From positions 1 through 32,966 of the forward strand of contig JAFRBD010000036.1 in the NCBI GenBank assembly GCA_017405065.1: DNA of 32,966 nt. The letters are read 5' to 3'. Origin of the DNA: Ruminococcus sp. Lineage in GTDB: Bacteria > Bacillota > Clostridia > Oscillospirales > Acutalibacteraceae. The notes beneath the pieces are model-generated. The model was given only the letters and a program-made list of their open reading frames with translations, ran no database searches and had not been told where the DNA came from. The translations under genes and the position numbers were made by a program. Shown piece by piece: positions 1 through 7,347 of the stretch. How positions within the stretch are numbered: position 1 is the stretch's first letter; every line of letters begins with the position of its first letter.

Positions 1-79
1 CCTCACGCCGCGGATTGGGAAAGAAGTCGTCCGGCTGTACCGTGAGCAGATAAGCGCCTTTCGTCGCCGCCCACATCAT
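1..79 (-). CDS. Partial ICE hypothetical protein, runs off the window edge
   Basis: Only the first 26 codons are present, beginning MMWAATKGAYLLTVQPDDFF. The ATG at 79-77 overlaps the TGA stop (78-76) of the DUF3846 gene in an ATGATG arrangement, so the two are probably translationally coupled. The start resembles small accessory proteins that accompany DUF3846 genes in clostridial ICEs, but too little is visible to name a family. Confidence 0.55.
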   Translation of the reverse strand, partial: MMWAATKGAYLLTVQPDDFFPNPRRE

Positions 80-486
80 AACTCTTGACCCTGAGCCTTA
101 CCGGGCGCTTTTTCACCGGGTATCGGCTCCTTGATCGCGACGACCCTGCCGCAAAGCTGCATGAATGATTCCGGGTGCTTGAATCGCTCCTTGAACTTCT
201 CCATCAGCTCAGGCGATAAATCGGTGAAGTTTTCTTCTCCGAGACCGACGACCATAAACTTGCCGAAGATAATATCATACATATCACCATCCGCGTCATA
301 TAACGCGCGGTTCGGCTTAGAATGATTCAGTTTACCTTCTTCATCACATAGAATTGCGACCATATCCTCGAACGGATAGGTCGCCTGAAAAGTATCGCAG
401 TCGAGAGCCTTTTGAATATTCTTATATCCGCCCTCGATCTCAGTTTCATATGGAACCTTGCCGGGTTCCACCATTAAAACCTTTAT
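76..486 (-). CDS. DUF3846 domain protein (ICE accessory)
   Basis: Small acidic protein of the DUF3846 type, common in clostridial conjugative elements; its function is unknown. Recognisable parts are an N-terminal VEPGK segment, a central YPFEDMVAILCDEEGKLN stretch, then NRALYDADGDMYDIIFGKF and VVGLGEENFTDLSPE. The first ATG is at 474-472, but the frame is open upstream and reads ATA-K-V-L-M-V-E-P-G-K. From memory, family members begin MKVL.VEPGK, which puts the start at the ATA at 486-484. The Shine-Dalgarno AAGGAGG at 503-497 is 10 nt from this ATA and 22 nt from the ATG. The ATA overlaps the stop codon of the upstream gene. If AUA initiation is not accepted, the CDS is 76-474 (132 aa). Confidence 0.8.
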   Translation of the reverse strand: MKVLMVEPGKVPYETEIEGGYKNIQKALDCDTFQATYPFEDMVAILCDEEGKLNHSKPNRALYDADGDMYDIIFGKFMVVGLGEENFTDLSPELMEKFKERFKHPESFMQLCGRVVAIKEPIPGEKAPGKAQGQEL

Positions 487-1319
487 AAGCTCTGTTCCTC
501 CTTCTTATCCGCGCCCCTTGCCGACGCCGTTTTTTTATTGCCCTCGGCGAGCTTTTTCAGCACTGAGGGCTTTTTATCCTTTGTTACAGAATCAACGCCG
601 AGAATCTCATTGATGATCTCGTCGGCTGTTTTGGTAGATACCGTCGGTTCCTGCCCCTGTATCGTATAGCCGGGCAACAGAACGCCGTTGACCATAAAAG
701 GTCGAGAATGTTCGCGAGGAATAGGCGGCGAAATCTCTGTGAATAGATGCGCAAACGCCTTTTTACGTCCCTCGATGTATTTTTGCGCCGCTGCTTTGTC
801 GGTATAGCGTTTTCTGTTCTGACCGGCAATCTCAACATTATAGCCTCGTGTCGGAGCATTGGTGCGCACATCCCATGTCACATACCATGCGATCGGTACC
901 GACTGTCCGGACGCTCTGTCATATTTGGTATCTTCCCAAACAGACACGCTCATTTGATACACCTTGTTACTGATGGTATCGCGGTCATGATAATTCTCAT
1001 GTACCCATTGATTTGAAGTATGCTCGGCTGCCGGAGTATTGAGATATTCGAGCGCACGGTTATAGGTTTTCGTAACCGCCGCCTGACGCTCCCACTCACG
1101 AACCGAAGCTCTGATTTTTTCAAAAAGGGCTTGTTCAGTTTCAACGCTCTTGTCTCTTGCTTTTGCCAGATCGTCTGACCCTAATGCGATAACAGGCGCC
1201 AAATCCAGAGTGTTATCGTCATAACCCTCCACAACGGTATGCTCGATTTTCAGTTCTATGCCGGGTTCAAGTCGATCACCGTAGTCAAACACGCCGTAAT
1301 ACTTTTCTTTCCTCAACAT
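483..1319 (-). CDS. ICE hypothetical protein, paralogue A
   Basis: Soluble 278-residue protein with no family I can name. It is homologous along its whole length to the adjacent upstream gene (1333-2088). Shared blocks include ALEYLNTPAAEHTSNQWV against ALNYLEIAPVQHTGNQWV, a TISN.VY.M segment, an EISPP.P.E segment and a LLPGY..(Q/E)G.EP segment, so the pair arose by tandem duplication. The C-terminus carries a KKPSVLKKLAEGNKKTA tail that recurs in the next two upstream proteins. The start is at ATG 1319 just after AGGAGG; TTG 1316 is an alternative. The stop overlaps the start region of the DUF3846 gene. It probably acts in mobilisation or maintenance of the element, which is inferred only from context. 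Confidence 0.75.
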   Translation of the reverse strand: MLRKEKYYGVFDYGDRLEPGIELKIEHTVVEGYDDNTLDLAPVIALGSDDLAKARDKSVETEQALFEKIRASVREWERQAAVTKTYNRALEYLNTPAAEHTSNQWVHENYHDRDTISNKVYQMSVSVWEDTKYDRASGQSVPIAWYVTWDVRTNAPTRGYNVEIAGQNRKRYTDKAAAQKYIEGRKKAFAHLFTEISPPIPREHSRPFMVNGVLLPGYTIQGQEPTVSTKTADEIINEILGVDSVTKDKKPSVLKKLAEGNKKTASARGADKKEEQSL

Positions 1320-1332
1320 TTCCTCCTGTCAT

Positions 1333-2088
1333 TCATATTTCCGGCTCCGTTTTCTTTTTAGAAGGATTAGCCGGAGTGGCCTTCTGCTGCGATTTTGCCT
1401 CACTGAGCTTTCCGAGAACGGAATCCTTATCCTGTTTTGGTTCCTCACCCTCCACATGATAACCGGGCAACAGCCTTCCGCTTTCCGAAAAAGCGTATTC
1501 ATACTCCTTCGGCACAGGCGGTGAGATCTCCTGAAAATACTTAGCAAAGGCGCGGATACGACCGTTCAGATAATTCTCCGCGTCATACCGATCAGAATAC
1601 TTGCGCTCCTTTCCGGCGATCACAATATAATGGTGCGGTTTCGGAGTGTTGAAAATAACCTGCCACTCAACATGCCAGCGTTTGTTGAGAGCGTTACTGC
1701 TCCACAAATTCCAGCGGGTATTTTCAGTTATGCTGCAGGTCATCTTATACACCATGTTACTGATCGTTCGGTTTCCTTTATCATCCTTGACCCACTGATT
1801 GCCGGTATGCTGTACGGGAGCGATCTCGAGATAATTCAGCGCTAATTGCAGTCGCCGTGTTTCTATTGCGTCCTTTTCCCACACCTTCATGCCGGATTGA
1901 AGAATCTCATACATGTTTTCTTCCTTCTTGAAGCTCTGATCATATAAAGCTCGGACTTCCTCAGGACTTTTCCGCAATAAATCTGTAATGTCAAATTCAT
2001 GCAAATACAGATTGTGTTCCAGCTTGACACGGCAACCGGGAAGAAACAGATCATCCTCAACTATCTCATATTTCTTTTCATCGTCTAT
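1333..2088 (-). CDS. ICE hypothetical protein, paralogue B (start likely AUA)
   Basis: Paralogue of the downstream 278-residue protein; function unknown. A conventional start, TTG at 2004, would give 223 residues but has no Shine-Dalgarno site and omits the N-terminus. Upstream of it the frame is open and encodes DDEKKYEIVEDDLFLPGCRVKLEH, which aligns with KYYGVFDYGDRLEPGIELKIEH of paralogue A, so translation must begin earlier. The only suitable codon after the strong GGGGGTG at 2100-2094 is ATA at 2088-2086, with 5 nt spacing, giving about 251 residues. The C-terminus has a DSVLGKLSEAKSQQKATP tail shared with its neighbours. The gene lies 11 nt after the LPD1 gene. Confidence 0.7.
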   Translation of the reverse strand: MDDEKKYEIVEDDLFLPGCRVKLEHNLYLHEFDITDLLRKSPEEVRALYDQSFKKEENMYEILQSGMKVWEKDAIETRRLQLALNYLEIAPVQHTGNQWVKDDKGNRTISNMVYKMTCSITENTRWNLWSSNALNKRWHVEWQVIFNTPKPHHYIVIAGKERKYSDRYDAENYLNGRIRAFAKYFQEISPPVPKEYEYAFSESGRLLPGYHVEGEEPKQDKDSVLGKLSEAKSQQKATPANPSKKKTEPEI

Positions 2089-2099
2089 AAAATCACCCC

Positions 2100-4112
2100 C
2101 TACAACGACTGTTTATGATCCTTTTTCGGTGAGTGGGGCGCGGCTTTCTGCGCGACCTTCGCCGCGGCGAGCTGACCGAGAACAGATGGCTTATCATCGT
2201 TGAGGATAGAAAGCTGTTGCGGCGCCTGCTCCTTAGGCATAGGGAGAGAGGGCACTTCCTCGGTATGCGTAAACACCCGCTCCTTTTTCAGCTCGGCGAT
2301 CAGATTGTCAAACGCGGCGTTGATTGCCTTGCGTTCTTCACCCTGCGGATAAGCCTTAACGACCTCGGTGCTGCCGTCCTTGTTGGTGTACAGTCCGACG
2401 CAGCTCTCAGCGTGACCGACAAGATAGTCCGACTGATACGGCAGCCTATCCTTGACATAACAGGCAAAAGCCCTCGCCGTCATTTCAACCGCGCTGTCCC
2501 AATATCCACCATCCTTTTCGGTGCTGCTGCCCATCTTCTGAGAATTCTTGTAATAGTCGGTCTGGATACGCTGCAACTGCGGCTCGCCTTGATTCTGAAT
2601 CCTGTGCATGATACTTTCCTGAACTTCAAGATCCTGACAGGTGCTTTTCGGAATGATATGCCCGGTGATCTCTTTTTTCAGAACACTCAGCTTGAAAACG
2701 GTATCCGGTACGCCTTTCAAAAAGTCAGCTTTCAGCGCCTCATACCGCTCAATGATGATCGGCTCGTCAGTATGATAGACGGAGCTTTTCATCACGGAAT
2801 CGACCCATGCCTCGGCTGATTTTCTCTGCCGCGCATTGGATTGTTCAACACGAGCCTTCGCCTGTTCAGGCGTTTCAGACTTGAACTTGATCGTATCAAC
2901 CAGCCGTTTCATCGGCTCATAGTATCGTGCGTTATCGGAAAGCATACCGCCTGTGCCTTTCACTCCGCCGAGGTAATCGTCAAGGCCGTGCCACCATTCA
3001 TGGGCGAGAGCGCCGGCACCGTGCATTTTGGTCAGATTGATGACCTTGCGCAGCGGTTCATAGTGCGCTGCCGCGTTGCCGCTGCCGCGAGCTCCGAACG
3101 CGATCGCCAGCGTACCGGCAAAAGCAATATCCTTGTCTGAAATATGCAGCGCTGTTGCAAGATCCTTCAAAGCCTCAAAGCCCATATTCAGGGACGCCTG
3201 ACGGTCGAGCTGATTCAGCCAGTTGCCGAACTCGCCGCCGCGAAAACCGAAGGTATCGAGATAATGCTGTCCGACAATATCCTGACCGTTGCGGTAATCG
3301 GGACCTGTCCGGTTGATATGCTCCAACTGCGGAGGGACAAAGCGCCGTTTGCCGACTTTCGTTTTGCTTTTCGCATGATCCTGCGCCCAGCGGATCGCTT
3401 CTTCACGGGTGACGATATTTGTCTGCAAGATGGAATGTCCCTTTGTGACAAAGTAGGTGTCAGCCTGCCAGTCATCCCTGCGAGAATAGCCTTTGCCGTC
3501 ATAGAGGTGTACATCGTACCCGCGAGGTATCTTCTGATCCTTCGGAACGAGGAACTGATCTCTTTTTGCTTTGGATGTGAAATCATAACGGAAGTTAGAT
3601 TCCGACGTCACCCTCAGCGTAGAAAACAGCTTTGAGGATAAGGCAGGATTGAAAGAATACTCGCTTGTTCTTTCAAATGAATTTCTGCCGTATGAATCCG
3701 TGCTCGGTTTCAAATATCCATTGTCGATATAGAAACGGTCAAACGCCTGCATAGCGTCATCGATAGATCGAACCTTCTCCATGACCGCCTGCAACTGACG
3801 GACGGTATTGATATACCGTTTCTGAACCTGTTTCCGGTCCTCGGGAGAGTAATTGCGGTAAATGACAGGTCTGACATTCAGACTGTCACGAACCTTTTTG
3901 ATAAAGTACACGACATCGACCGGAACGCCGTCGTCGTGCAGCGCCTGATAATCAGGCTTTTTCCAGACGTTATCTTTTGTAACGTACTTATCAGCCTCGC
4001 GGCCGTTCATTTCATCCAGATCGTCGGCGTAAAGCCCTCGGGATCTCCAAAGGTCTTTTTTCGCGCCGCCGATCTTTTCGCCGAAGTCCTCATGTAAAGG
4101 ACGTTCAGGCAT
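2100..4112 (-). CDS. LPD1-domain protein with zincin motif
   Basis: A 670-residue protein with the large polyvalent protein-associated domain LPD1, found in polyproteins and single proteins of conjugative elements and phages. The diagnostic segment runs from about residue 290 (FGFRGGEFGNWLNQLDRQAS) through AFGARGSGNAAAHYEP to ALAHEWWHGLDDYLGG at about 370. HEWWH fits the HExxH zinc site of metallopeptidase-like folds, so a peptidase acting on host or recipient proteins is possible but unproven. The N-terminal third is a separate region without a family I recognise. The C-terminus ends in a KPSVLGQLAAAKVAQKAAP tail shared with the next two genes. Its ATG (4112) lies 3 nt inside the end of the upstream gene, after GGAGGATATTC, which implies coupling. 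The stop is TAG. Confidence 0.8.
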   Translation of the reverse strand: MPERPLHEDFGEKIGGAKKDLWRSRGLYADDLDEMNGREADKYVTKDNVWKKPDYQALHDDGVPVDVVYFIKKVRDSLNVRPVIYRNYSPEDRKQVQKRYINTVRQLQAVMEKVRSIDDAMQAFDRFYIDNGYLKPSTDSYGRNSFERTSEYSFNPALSSKLFSTLRVTSESNFRYDFTSKAKRDQFLVPKDQKIPRGYDVHLYDGKGYSRRDDWQADTYFVTKGHSILQTNIVTREEAIRWAQDHAKSKTKVGKRRFVPPQLEHINRTGPDYRNGQDIVGQHYLDTFGFRGGEFGNWLNQLDRQASLNMGFEALKDLATALHISDKDIAFAGTLAIAFGARGSGNAAAHYEPLRKVINLTKMHGAGALAHEWWHGLDDYLGGVKGTGGMLSDNARYYEPMKRLVDTIKFKSETPEQAKARVEQSNARQRKSAEAWVDSVMKSSVYHTDEPIIIERYEALKADFLKGVPDTVFKLSVLKKEITGHIIPKSTCQDLEVQESIMHRIQNQGEPQLQRIQTDYYKNSQKMGSSTEKDGGYWDSAVEMTARAFACYVKDRLPYQSDYLVGHAESCVGLYTNKDGSTEVVKAYPQGEERKAINAAFDNLIAELKKERVFTHTEEVPSLPMPKEQAPQQLSILNDDKPSVLGQLAAAKVAQKAAPHSPKKDHKQSL

Positions 4113-4380
4113 GAATATCCTCCGTCACTGAGAAAACGCTGTTGACGACCTCGGGACAGGCGTTGAGTATCTGCATGATACGCATAGCTGTACCGCAGGG
4201 CTTGACCGCGCCGGCAGTCCAGAGCCGCACGGTATCGACGGTGACATTCATGATGACCGCAAAGCCCTTTTCGTTCATATCCAGCTTCTTCATCAGTTCA
4301 CGGATCGCGGCGGGCTTGATATTCGGATTCTTCGCCGCGCTTGCAATGATTTTTACCACATTTCCTTTTTGCTTCATCAT
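4105..4380 (-). CDS. Small XRE/HTH-type DNA-binding protein
   Basis: A 91-residue helix-turn-helix protein. The segment IRELMKKLDMNEKGFAVIMN followed by VTVDTVRLWTAGAVKPCGTA matches the pattern of single-domain XRE proteins such as HigA/YiaG types (R-E-L-R-x-K-L-x-M-s-q-x-x-F-A, then V-S-x-x-T-V-x-x-W-E-x-G-x-x-x-P-x-G-x-A). Likely a transcription regulator of the element or an antitoxin-like protein, but no toxin partner is adjacent. ATG 4380 lies close behind AGGAGG; ATG 4377 has the better spacing. It overlaps the LPD1 gene by 8 nt and begins 6 nt after the TOPRIM gene, so it is in the same operon. Confidence 0.75.
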   Translation of the reverse strand: MMKQKGNVVKIIASAAKNPNIKPAAIRELMKKLDMNEKGFAVIMNVTVDTVRLWTAGAVKPCGTAMRIMQILNACPEVVNSVFSVTEDIHA

Positions 4381-4386
4381 TTCCTC

Positions 4387-5385
4387 CTAAATTGAAACAG
4401 CCACACGCTTTTCGCGGTGGCGTTGCTTTCCTTGTACGATTTGCTGTAATTTGATTTGCAGCATTTCGTTATAGTCCTTACCCTGGTGGGGAGGATTGAT
4501 CCCGACGCGGATATGCTTGTACTTCGGATCGGCACGCAGCATATCTCTGATCTTTCGGGCATTTTTCAATCCCCCTAAATCGTTATCCATGTGAAGCGTT
4601 ACCCGACGGATCTCCGGGTGCCGCTCCAAAAATGCAATCAACGCAACGGGAGAAGTCCCGCCGAGCGATAGACGGTAGCCGTTCCACTGCCAGCCGTCAA
4701 GTTCCTGCATGGTCGCGTGAGAGAGCGCGTCGATCGGCGCCTCAAAGACGGCGACCTGACTGCTGTGAGCTTTCTCGGGCGGCAGACAAAAGCTGTATGC
4801 CTTATCGCTGCCGTAGACGTCTTTTTTCAGATTGTCATACAGCCCGCGCATACAAGCAAACCGAACCTTGCCGGCTTCATCCGTACCGGTAAAGACACAG
4901 ACCGGTATGTATTTCGGCTCGTCCTTCTTCGGCTTATAGCTGCCCTGATACAATAACCCCAGACTGATACACCGCTTGATCACCTTATCGCTGATCCCGC
5001 GTTTGAGAAGATAAATAAACAATCCGGTCGCGCATTTCTTCGGCCACGGTAAAAATAACTTTGCCGGTCTGCGCGGCTTCGGCTGCTCCTGCGGATGGAT
5101 AGGGGACGCTCTCGGCACAGCCTCGCCGGTCAAGCGTGTCACCGCCTCGGTAAAGCCGTAACCTCGGATCTCCATCAGATAGTCCAGGGCGTTGATCCGT
5201 TTGCCTCGACTGTTCCAATACCAAAAGCGGCGGTTGGATACATAGACGAGGCTGTCATGCTCGCGGTGACGGTAATTCGGACCGTCACGCTTCAATACGC
5301 CGGGCTCGCAAGTCTGCAAATAGGCAAACAGATCCGCGTCCCGCGCCTGTTTAATTTGTTCGTCTGTTACATAGGTCTTGATCAT
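4387..5385 (-). CDS. DUF3991 and TOPRIM domain protein (primase-like)
   Basis: A 332-residue protein of the DUF3991/TOPRIM type found in Gram-positive conjugative elements. The N-terminus (DADLFAYLQTCEPGVLKRDGPNYRHREHDSLVYV, then FWYWNSRGKRINALDYL) resembles the CHC2-like region of DnaG primases without the zinc cysteines. The C-terminal half carries the TOPRIM features, with an acidic Glu in VAVFEAPIDALSH and the metal-binding DND in VTLHMDNDLGG near residue 267. It probably makes primers or processes DNA during element replication or transfer. It lies between the replication initiator (30 nt upstream) and the HTH gene in one minus-strand operon. The Shine-Dalgarno AAGGAAGG sits unusually close to ATG 5385. 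Confidence 0.85.
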   Translation of the reverse strand: MIKTYVTDEQIKQARDADLFAYLQTCEPGVLKRDGPNYRHREHDSLVYVSNRRFWYWNSRGKRINALDYLMEIRGYGFTEAVTRLTGEAVPRASPIHPQEQPKPRRPAKLFLPWPKKCATGLFIYLLKRGISDKVIKRCISLGLLYQGSYKPKKDEPKYIPVCVFTGTDEAGKVRFACMRGLYDNLKKDVYGSDKAYSFCLPPEKAHSSQVAVFEAPIDALSHATMQELDGWQWNGYRLSLGGTSPVALIAFLERHPEIRRVTLHMDNDLGGLKNARKIRDMLRADPKYKHIRVGINPPHQGKDYNEMLQIKLQQIVQGKQRHREKRVAVSI

Positions 5386-5415
5386 CCTTCCTTATCTGAA
5401 CTTGAAAATATATCC

Positions 5416-6255
5416 TCACGCCTTACGGCGTCGTCGGTGCATAGGATAATCGTGATTGATCTCGAATTGATAGTGATTATCCATGTTCGTAGGTGCGTTA
5501 AACAACGCTGAGAGGACATAAGCTCTTGTATTGCCGACCTTGCTGGTCGTCTCATTCAGCTCGTCTAAGACAAACTCGATATGAGATGAATCGATTTTCA
5601 GTAATTGAGACCTGACCATATCCCGCGGCAGTTTCTCCGACGAGATTACACAATAGGGATGATCCGAGATAATAGCCTCCAGCATAAGCTCAACAAGAGC
5701 GTCCAGCTTCTCGGCGCCGTACCGCTCAACAAGAATATCGTACTCGATATTGTCCTTGATCTGCTCGCGGATCGCGCGCACGCGCGTCTTGTCTTTCTTG
5801 TCTGTTGATTTATCTTTATTTGATCTATCCGTACTTTGTATATCTTTATTTAATTGTGCGGGATTTTCCTGTTCAGGAAAGTCCTGTTCAGGAAAAACCT
5901 GATCAGGAAAAACCTGTACTGGATTTTCCCGTTTAGGTGGAAATGGCTCTGTAATGGGCTTTTGCGGTTGTTCGTGGATCGTATATTCAACCGTGCCGAG
6001 GCGACCGTTAGCCATCCTGACACGTTCACGGGTAAGATAACCCTGTTCTTCCAGCTCGCGCAATGTTGTCGAAATCGCGTCAATCCCGTCTTTACAGATA
6101 TAGGCGAGACCTTTTGTGGTATAGTCCCAATCTTCCGGCAGCGAAAGCATGAGGGACATCAGACCCTTTGCTTTCAGGGACAGGCGCGGATTTCTTAAAT
6201 GGTGGTTGCTCATGACAGTAAAGTCTCTTGTTTTTTCAACTCTGAAAACAGCCAT
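5416..6255 (-). CDS. Replication initiator-like protein (wHTH + DUF6017)
   Basis: A 279-residue protein with an N-terminal winged-helix domain (about residues 1-80: FRVEKTRDFTVMSNHHLRNP, then LSLKAKGLMSLMLSLPEDWD and a TTLRELEEQGYLTRERVR wing) as in plasmid and ICE replication initiators. A Pro/Gln/Phe-rich linker runs from about residue 95 to 145. The C-terminal DUF6017 domain (about 150-270) includes IEYDILVERYGAEKLDALVE and VLSALFNAP. Together these suggest autonomous replication of the excised element. The linker is encoded by five 15-bp repeats with palindromic cores (5868-5940). In RepA_N-type initiators the origin lies inside the rep gene at this place, so the repeats may be the origin. 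The start at ATG 6255 follows AAGGAAGGAG. Confidence 0.8.
   Translation of the reverse strand: MAVFRVEKTRDFTVMSNHHLRNPRLSLKAKGLMSLMLSLPEDWDYTTKGLAYICKDGIDAISTTLRELEEQGYLTRERVRMANGRLGTVEYTIHEQPQKPITEPFPPKRENPVQVFPDQVFPEQDFPEQENPAQLNKDIQSTDRSNKDKSTDKKDKTRVRAIREQIKDNIEYDILVERYGAEKLDALVELMLEAIISDHPYCVISSEKLPRDMVRSQLLKIDSSHIEFVLDELNETTSKVGNTRAYVLSALFNAPTNMDNHYQFEINHDYPMHRRRRKA
5868..5940. repeat. Five 15-bp iterons with CCTGNNCAGG palindromes inside the rep gene
   Basis: Units start at 5868, 5883, 5898, 5913 and 5928, exactly 15 bp apart. The first two are identical CCTGTTCAGGAAA, the third is CCTGATCAGGAAA, and the fourth and fifth are degenerate (CCTGTACTGGATT, CCCGTTTAGGTGG). The period is five codons, so the protein linker repeats as well (FPEQ-type units). 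The perfect inverted repeat within each of the first three units is not required by the protein, which suggests a DNA-binding role. Confidence 0.75.
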
Positions 6256-6272
6256 GTGTTATTCTCCTTCCT

Positions 6273-6956
6273 TCAAAATTTTTTGATATTGATATAGTTG
6301 TAGCCGAATCTCACGATCCCTAATGCGTTCAACACTAAACAGAATCTTGTTATGTCAATGACAGCGGGATCAGCCAGATCGGAAAAAGAAAAGTGCTCCG
6401 AACCAAAATACAGGTCTTTCGCAGCACAGAATAATGTGTATGTATCCGATGACAAAACCTTTGGCTTGATTTTTCCAAAAGATATGTCATTCATGTTGAT
6501 ATGGCTCCATGCAGATTTCCAGAGCCGTTCATCAGCCGAGAGAAGATACACGGCAGCTAAGAGCTTGGAATTCTCGTGATTCAACTTCAAATAACAGTTG
6601 TTAAAAACGGATTGATGTGCAGAATCGTAAAAAACCGTCGGATTGCTTTTCTTCCTTTTACAGATCCTGATGTAGTGATTGACCCTTCTAATCAACCTCT
6701 CGTGATCGATCTCAAAAGCTAAATATCTCCACACTGACGCCAGAGAAGCACATCCGCAACACACCTTCTCCGGTGTGTATTGGCACACCTTATACTTGCA
6801 GCCCGACTTCTTTTCATAGTCGAGGCAATAGACACAGCTAAAGTCTTTGTCGGTATATAGCTTTCTCCCTGTCTCTAACAGCATTTCGTCCTTGTGATCA
6901 TCACACAGAGCGATAAACCCGTCCAGACCGTCAGGTGCTTTTTTGACTTCACTCAT
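6273..6956 (-). CDS. Cys-rich ICE hypothetical protein
   Basis: A 227-residue protein. The N-terminal 75 residues hold many cysteines (CVYC, SGCKYKVC, KVCCGC), which suggests zinc binding. The C-terminal part (FYDSAHQSVFNNCYLKLN, then LLAAVYLLSADERLW and IKPKVLSSDTYTLFCAAKDL) faintly resembles the small DUF6075-type proteins of clostridial elements, but I am not confident of this. The start at ATG 6956 follows GGAGGGGTATT. It is the element gene closest to the attachment site and reads away from it. The 17-nt gap to the rep gene suggests co-transcription. Codon use is more AT-rich than in the neighbouring chromosome. Confidence 0.65.
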   Translation of the reverse strand: MSEVKKAPDGLDGFIALCDDHKDEMLLETGRKLYTDKDFSCVYCLDYEKKSGCKYKVCQYTPEKVCCGCASLASVWRYLAFEIDHERLIRRVNHYIRICKRKKSNPTVFYDSAHQSVFNNCYLKLNHENSKLLAAVYLLSADERLWKSAWSHINMNDISFGKIKPKVLSSDTYTLFCAAKDLYFGSEHFSFSDLADPAVIDITRFCLVLNALGIVRFGYNYINIKKF

Positions 6957-7062
6957 AATACCCCTCCTTTCAATTCGATGTATTTATTTTGTTAATAAGC
7001 GTAGGATAAGTTTGCGGCGAAGCCGTTAAAGAATATAATTGTATAAAACATCTATATATAAA

Positions 7063-7096
7063 AAAGACACCACATCAATTAAGATGTAGTGCCTTT
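7063..7096 (-). terminator. Intrinsic terminator, minus direction
   Basis: Arms AAAGACACCACATC (7063-7076) and GATGTAGTGCCTTT (7083-7096) pair with a 6-nt loop. In minus-strand RNA the two imperfect positions become G-U wobbles and the stem is followed by six U residues. In plus-strand RNA the same positions are A/C mismatches. It should therefore stop transcripts entering the element from the attachment-site side. Confidence 0.65.
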
Positions 7097-7163
7097 GAAT
7101 TTTCGTATTTAGGTAGTTTGCTATTGAATTTCCTGTCGAATTATAATATAATAACCACAGTTG

Positions 7164-7255
7164 AGCAAACAGCAATAGCTGGTGTTTGCTAATGACTTGC
7201 TAATTGGACTGCGTAGTATTAGCAAGTACGAGGCGCCACGAGGACGTACTACGTA
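7164..7255. repeat. Nested inverted repeats near the ICE end
   Basis: Three overlapping dyads: AGCAAACAGC (7164-7173) with the arm ending TGTTTGCT at 7190 (one bulge); ACTTGCTAAT (7195-7204) with ATTAGCAAGT (7218-7227), perfect over 10 bp; and TGCGTAGTA (7210-7218) with TACTACGTA (7247-7255), 8 of 9 matching. The interleaving allows alternative folds, as seen in single-strand origins, oriT regions or recombination sites. Confidence 0.6.
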
Positions 7256-7292
7256 GCATTTAGAACCTTGATTTTTTCACTGTTTATCTTGG

Positions 7293-7330
7293 ATTCTGCG
7301 GTATTCTGTAATACTGTATGATACTGCGTA
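7293..7330 (+). repeat. Four short direct repeats abutting the attachment site
   Basis: ATTCTGCGGT, ATTCTGTA, ATACTGTATG and ATACTGCGTA follow one another with 10-, 8- and 10-bp steps and end 17 bases before the tRNA anticodon loop. Helically phased direct repeats just inside an element end are the usual form of integrase or excisionase arm sites. Confidence 0.45.
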
Positions 7331-7347
7331 ATAATAGGATGGTAAAA

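Larger units (their letters stand above)
6957..7347. other. Non-coding ICE end with dense repeats
   Basis: There is no credible gene here. The stretch is AT-rich and contains a minus-strand terminator hairpin (7063-7096), three nested inverted repeats (7164-7255) and four short direct repeats (7293-7330) next to the tRNA fragment. It presumably holds the promoter of the minus-strand element operon and binding sites for the recombination proteins. No promoter could be fixed with confidence. Confidence 0.6.
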
